DNA of 64,000 nt from NCBI RefSeq assembly GCF_002387895.1, contig NZ_DGLI01000002.1:69829-133828 (forward strand), in the 5' to 3' direction. Source of the DNA: Clostridium sp. UBA4548. Lineage in GTDB: Bacteria > Bacillota > Clostridia > Clostridiales > Clostridiaceae. The position numbers and the translations under genes were made by a program. Position 1 is the first letter of the stretch, and each line of letters starts with the position of its first letter. This document shows, in pieces, positions 61,098 to 64,000 of the stretch. A model generated the notes under the pieces. That model saw only the letters and a list, made by a program, of their open reading frames with translations, was not told where the DNA came from and made no database searches.

Positions 61098-64000
61098 TTA
61101 CTGTGATGCTAATATTCCACTCACTATAGCATTAGCCATTCTTTCTGGATCATAAATCTCCATATCAATTTTAGAGTCAACAAAGCAACACTCTACTAAC
61201 ACAGAAGGCATTGTAGTTTTTCTTATAACACTAAAATCTCCATACTTAATTCCTCTATTTTTAAATCCCAACCTAGAAATACTATTAGCTATATTCGATG
61301 CATAAGATTTATCAACGCTTGAATCTTTGTAATAAAAAACCTCTGTTCCATTAGCTACTCCATTAAACTTATTAAAATGGATAGATACAAAGAAATCTGC
61401 CTCATTTGCATTTGCTACATAAGATCTCTTATTCAAAGAATCCGTTATATCAACTGCTGTTTTTGGTAGTGTTTCAATAATTGTATATCCATGAGCTTTT
61501 AGTTTGTTTATTACTCTATTTCCCACATCTCTTATAACATCAGCTTCAACTCTTATGCCCACAGCTCCATTATCACCATTTATATTGTGACCTAGATCTA
61601 CTGCTATTTTAGGCTTAACATACTGCTTTATATTATCAGTTTGAACAAGTTTCACATCAATGGCTTCAATTACATCGCCTTTTCCAACAACTCCAGACAT
61701 TACGCCGTCAGCAACCCAACCTTGCCAACCTTGACCTCTGACATAAGTTCTATATATTACATGGTAACCACTAGGAACCCCTTCTAGTTTAATTCTTATT
61801 GCTTCTATGGCACTTCCGCTACCTGGTGTTCCTACTACTTGTCCATTTTCAGCCCAAGTGCTTTGCCACCCGATGCCATTTATACTTACTTGATACTTGA
61901 TTTTCATACTCTCAGTGGTATTATTCAACATTAATTCCATAGTATCTAAATAATAGCGTGAATTATCCGTTGCACCCACTTCAACACCACTATCGGCATA
62001 AGCAGACCATCCCAAATTAGCTATGTGAGCCCTATAGTTCAAAGTTACCTCTGCTCCATTATTTATACTGAATATAACACTAGTTCTAAAAACGCTACCG
62101 TCTAATCCATAAGCCTCAATTACTAGATTATGTCTCCCTAGCTTTAGACTTTTTGTGCTTATACTCATATTATATCCACTGTTAGCTCCACCTATATACT
62201 TTGGAAAAGCTGCAGCTACATCAGGCCTGTTTAGTCCAATGGTTGCATTTCCTATAAAGTTGTTATCTATTAATACTTTTATCTCTTTCACACCAGATGG
62301 GTTTAATGACCATCCTGATAAATTTATTTTTTCATCCTCAATATTACCTAAATCTCTTCTTATAACTTTCCACTCATTTAATGTATCAATATGAGTGTAA
62401 GGTTCTAGTTTTTTCAAGGTAAATATTGTTGTTGACACATATTCACTGCCATCATTTCCTATAGCTTGTATCTTAACTTCATGACTTCCAGCTGGAATTA
62501 AATTTTTGTCTATAGTATATTTAAAACCACTATTAACACCATTTATATACCCTGGAAAAACTTTGTCAATGTCAGGTCTACTTAATCCGATAGTTGCACT
62601 TCCTAAAACCTTATTATCAACGTAAACCTTCATTTCCTTGACTCCTGATGGATTTAAGGACCAGCCTTCTAATTGTATGTTTTCGTCATCTATAACCATT
62701 CCATCCTTTAGAGTGTCTACAAAAGTGTATGGAGCAGGTTTTTTTAGTGTAAACTTTGTTTGAGATGTATATTCACTACCATCATTTCCTACAGCAATCA
62801 ACTTAACCTCACGTGTCCCTGCAGGAATTAAGTTTTTATCAATTGTATAGGTAAAGCCACTTTTATCAGCATTTGAGTACTGAGGAAAAGATCTCCCCAC
62901 ATCCTCTCTACTTAGTCCAATAGTAGCATTTCCCAAGTATTTATTATCAACTTGAACTTTTAATTCTTTTACCCCTGATGGATTTAATGACCATCCTGTT
63001 AAGGTTATATTATTATTGTCTATAATCGCTCCATCCTTTAAGGTATCTACGAAAGTATATGGAGCAGGTTTTTTTATTGTAAATTTTACTTGATATATAT
63101 ATTCACTACCGTCATTTCCTATGGCAATCAACTTAACTTCACGATTTCCTGCTGGAATCAAGTTTTTATCAATAGTATAAGTAAATCCACTTTTACTAGC
63201 ATTTGAGTACTGCGGGAAAGCTTTGCCCACATCCTCTCTACTCAGTCCAATAGTAGCATTTCCCAAGTATTTATTATCAACTTCAACCTTTAATTCCTTT
63301 ACTCCTGATGGATTTAATGACCATCCTGTTAAGGTTATATTATTATTGTCTATAATTGCTCCATCCTTTAAGGTATCTACGAAGGTATATGGAGCAGGTT
63401 TTTTTATTGTGAATTTTACTTGAGATATATATTCACTGCCGTCATTTCCTATGGCAATCAACTTAACTTCATGATTTCCTGCTGGAATCAAGTTTTTATC
63501 AATAGTATAAGTAAATCCACTTTTACTAGCATTGAAATACTGGGGGAAAGCTTTGCCTACATCTTCTCTAGTTAAGCCAAGTGTAGCACTGCCTAAGTAG
63601 TTATTATCAACATGAACTTTTAACTCCTTTACCCCTGATGGATTTAATGACCATCCTGTTAAAGTTACATTATTATTGTCTATAATTGCTCCATCCTTTA
63701 AGGTATCTACGAAGGTATATGGAGCAGGTTTTTTTATAGAAAAACCTATGGTTACTTCATACCTACTATCATCATTTCCAATAGAAACAAGTTTAACCTT
63801 ATGACTTCCTGCTGCAACTAAGTTTTTACTAATAGTGTACTTATAACCACTATTTGCTCCATTCACATATCCTGGGAATGCCTTGTCTACATCTTCTCTA
63901 CTTAATCCAATAGTTGCATTTCCTAGATAATTATCATCAATAAAAACTTTTAGTTCCTTTACTCCACTTGGATTTAATGACCATCCATTAATATCAATAT
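61098..64000 (-). CDS. N-acetylmuramoyl-L-alanine amidase with ChW repeats, 5' end outside window
   Basis: At least 967 residues in the window; the frame is open to the right edge so the start is missing. N-terminal part: one partial and five 110-residue repeats like those of the neighbour. Then three ChW repeats (GWSAYADSG, GWQSTWAENGQVVGT, GWQGWVADG), the clostridial wall-binding motif. C-terminal: Amidase_3 with zinc ligands in VDLGHN, Glu, and SIHFNKF and the catalytic Glu in VLVECCF. It cleaves the bond between muramic acid and the stem peptide. It is the upstream gene of an autolysin operon. Confidence 0.92.
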   Translation of the reverse strand, partial: IDINGWSLNPSGVKELKVFIDDNYLGNATIGLSREDVDKAFPGYVNGANSGYKYTISKNLVAAGSHKVKLVSIGNDDSRYEVTIGFSIKKPAPYTFVDTLKDGAIIDNNNVTLTGWSLNPSGVKELKVHVDNNYLGSATLGLTREDVGKAFPQYFNASKSGFTYTIDKNLIPAGNHEVKLIAIGNDGSEYISQVKFTIKKPAPYTFVDTLKDGAIIDNNNITLTGWSLNPSGVKELKVEVDNKYLGNATIGLSREDVGKAFPQYSNASKSGFTYTIDKNLIPAGNREVKLIAIGNDGSEYIYQVKFTIKKPAPYTFVDTLKDGAIIDNNNITLTGWSLNPSGVKELKVQVDNKYLGNATIGLSREDVGRSFPQYSNADKSGFTYTIDKNLIPAGTREVKLIAVGNDGSEYTSQTKFTLKKPAPYTFVDTLKDGMVIDDENIQLEGWSLNPSGVKEMKVYVDNKVLGSATIGLSRPDIDKVFPGYINGVNSGFKYTIDKNLIPAGSHEVKIQAIGNDGSEYVSTTIFTLKKLEPYTHIDTLNEWKVIRRDLGNIEDEKINLSGWSLNPSGVKEIKVLIDNNFIGNATIGLNRPDVAAAFPKYIGGANSGYNMSISTKSLKLGRHNLVIEAYGLDGSVFRTSVIFSINNGAEVTLNYRAHIANLGWSAYADSGVEVGATDNSRYYLDTMELMLNNTTESMKIKYQVSINGIGWQSTWAENGQVVGTPGSGSAIEAIRIKLEGVPSGYHVIYRTYVRGQGWQGWVADGVMSGVVGKGDVIEAIDVKLVQTDNIKQYVKPKIAVDLGHNINGDNGAVGIRVEADVIRDVGNRVINKLKAHGYTIIETLPKTAVDITDSLNKRSYVANANEADFFVSIHFNKFNGVANGTEVFYYKDSSVDKSYASNIANSISRLGFKNRGIKYGDFSVIRKTTMPSVLVECCFVDSKIDMEIYDPERMANAIVSGILASQ
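62350..64000. repeat. Array of 330-bp coding repeats in amidase gene
   Basis: Equivalent points fall at about 62383, 62713, 63043, 63373 and 63703, again 330 bp apart. The three copies between 63043 and 63703 are nearly identical at DNA level, unlike those of the adjacent gene, showing recent duplication or homogenisation. Confidence 0.88.

Noticed and set aside
59530..64000. Regular repeats resembling an array
   Set aside because: Not CRISPR: the 330-bp period is coding, in frame, and encodes 110-residue domains.

Overview
The window is AT-rich, spore-former DNA, most consistent with Clostridium sensu stricto. The support is several CotS-family spore-coat genes, ChW repeats in an amidase, strong GGAGG-type ribosome sites and T-tailed terminators. 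There are no rRNA or tRNA genes that I can see. Nearly everything concerns the cell or spore surface: glycosyltransferases, sugar-nucleotide enzymes, Wzx/Wzy proteins, LCP ligases, a phosphonate pathway and large autolysins. Layout, left to right: (1) 1-5.8 kb, a spore-coat cluster in which two paralogous GT4 glycosyltransferases (+) flank a minus-strand operon of two CotS-like kinase-fold proteins, a divergent CotS relative lacking the catalytic motif, and a small coiled-coil protein. (2) 5.8-8.3 kb, an amino-acid ABC importer whose promoter overlaps a pair of ARG-box-like palindromes 21 bp apart, pointing to ArgR control and a basic amino acid substrate. (3) 8.7-10.9 kb, larC with a His-rich linker and an IspD/TarI-type cytidylyltransferase. 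(4) 11.0-15.6 kb, a mannose-1-phosphate guanylyltransferase gene split in two by a 3,518-bp element. The element carries a large serine recombinase, a 59-residue small protein and a Wzy/ligase-like membrane protein, and is bounded by 13-bp direct repeats. Removing it would rejoin the two halves in frame at a conserved W-R-A-D motif and give a 355-residue ManC. (5) 15.9-19.1 kb, a capsule control module: Wzc-like tyrosine kinase, PHP-type phosphatase and LCP ligase. (6) 19.1-30.5 kb, phosphoglucomutase, VanZ, a second LCP, YibE/F, a 1,513-residue secreted PHP-domain surface protein and LicD. (7) 30.6-48.9 kb, a long minus-strand capsule operon whose enzyme set resembles Staphylococcus aureus cap5/8: CapD, CapE, CapF, CapG, a WecB/CapP epimerase and a WecC/CapO dehydrogenase. 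capE is broken by two nonsense codons and a frameshift in a G7 tract, and the 3' end carries an IS3/galE/wecB scar. (8) 49.7-58.4 kb, a second surface-polymer module: flippase, EpsG-like polymerase, LicC/PntC-like nucleotidyltransferase, and the complete route from phosphoenolpyruvate to 2-aminoethylphosphonate (PepM, Ppd, PhnW), followed upstream by an HTH protein fused to a degenerate nucleotidyltransferase. (9) 58.5-64 kb, two autolysins (glucosaminidase; ChW amidase truncated by the window edge) built from the same 110-residue (330-bp) repeats. How it fits together: the genes make activated sugars (GDP-mannose, UDP-ManNAcA, UDP-FucNAc types, CMP-phosphonate), assemble and export polymers by Wzx/Wzy routes, attach them through LCP proteins and remodel the wall. 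The most striking item is the manC-interrupting element. It resembles in logic the sigK-skin and spsM-SPbeta developmental rearrangements of Bacillus, but it is tiny and carries its own polymerase gene. Promoters resembling the mother-cell sigma-K consensus (AC-N16/17-CATANNNTA) lie in front of the CotS operon, manC and the element's polymerase gene. Excision and sporulation control are inferences from sequence only.
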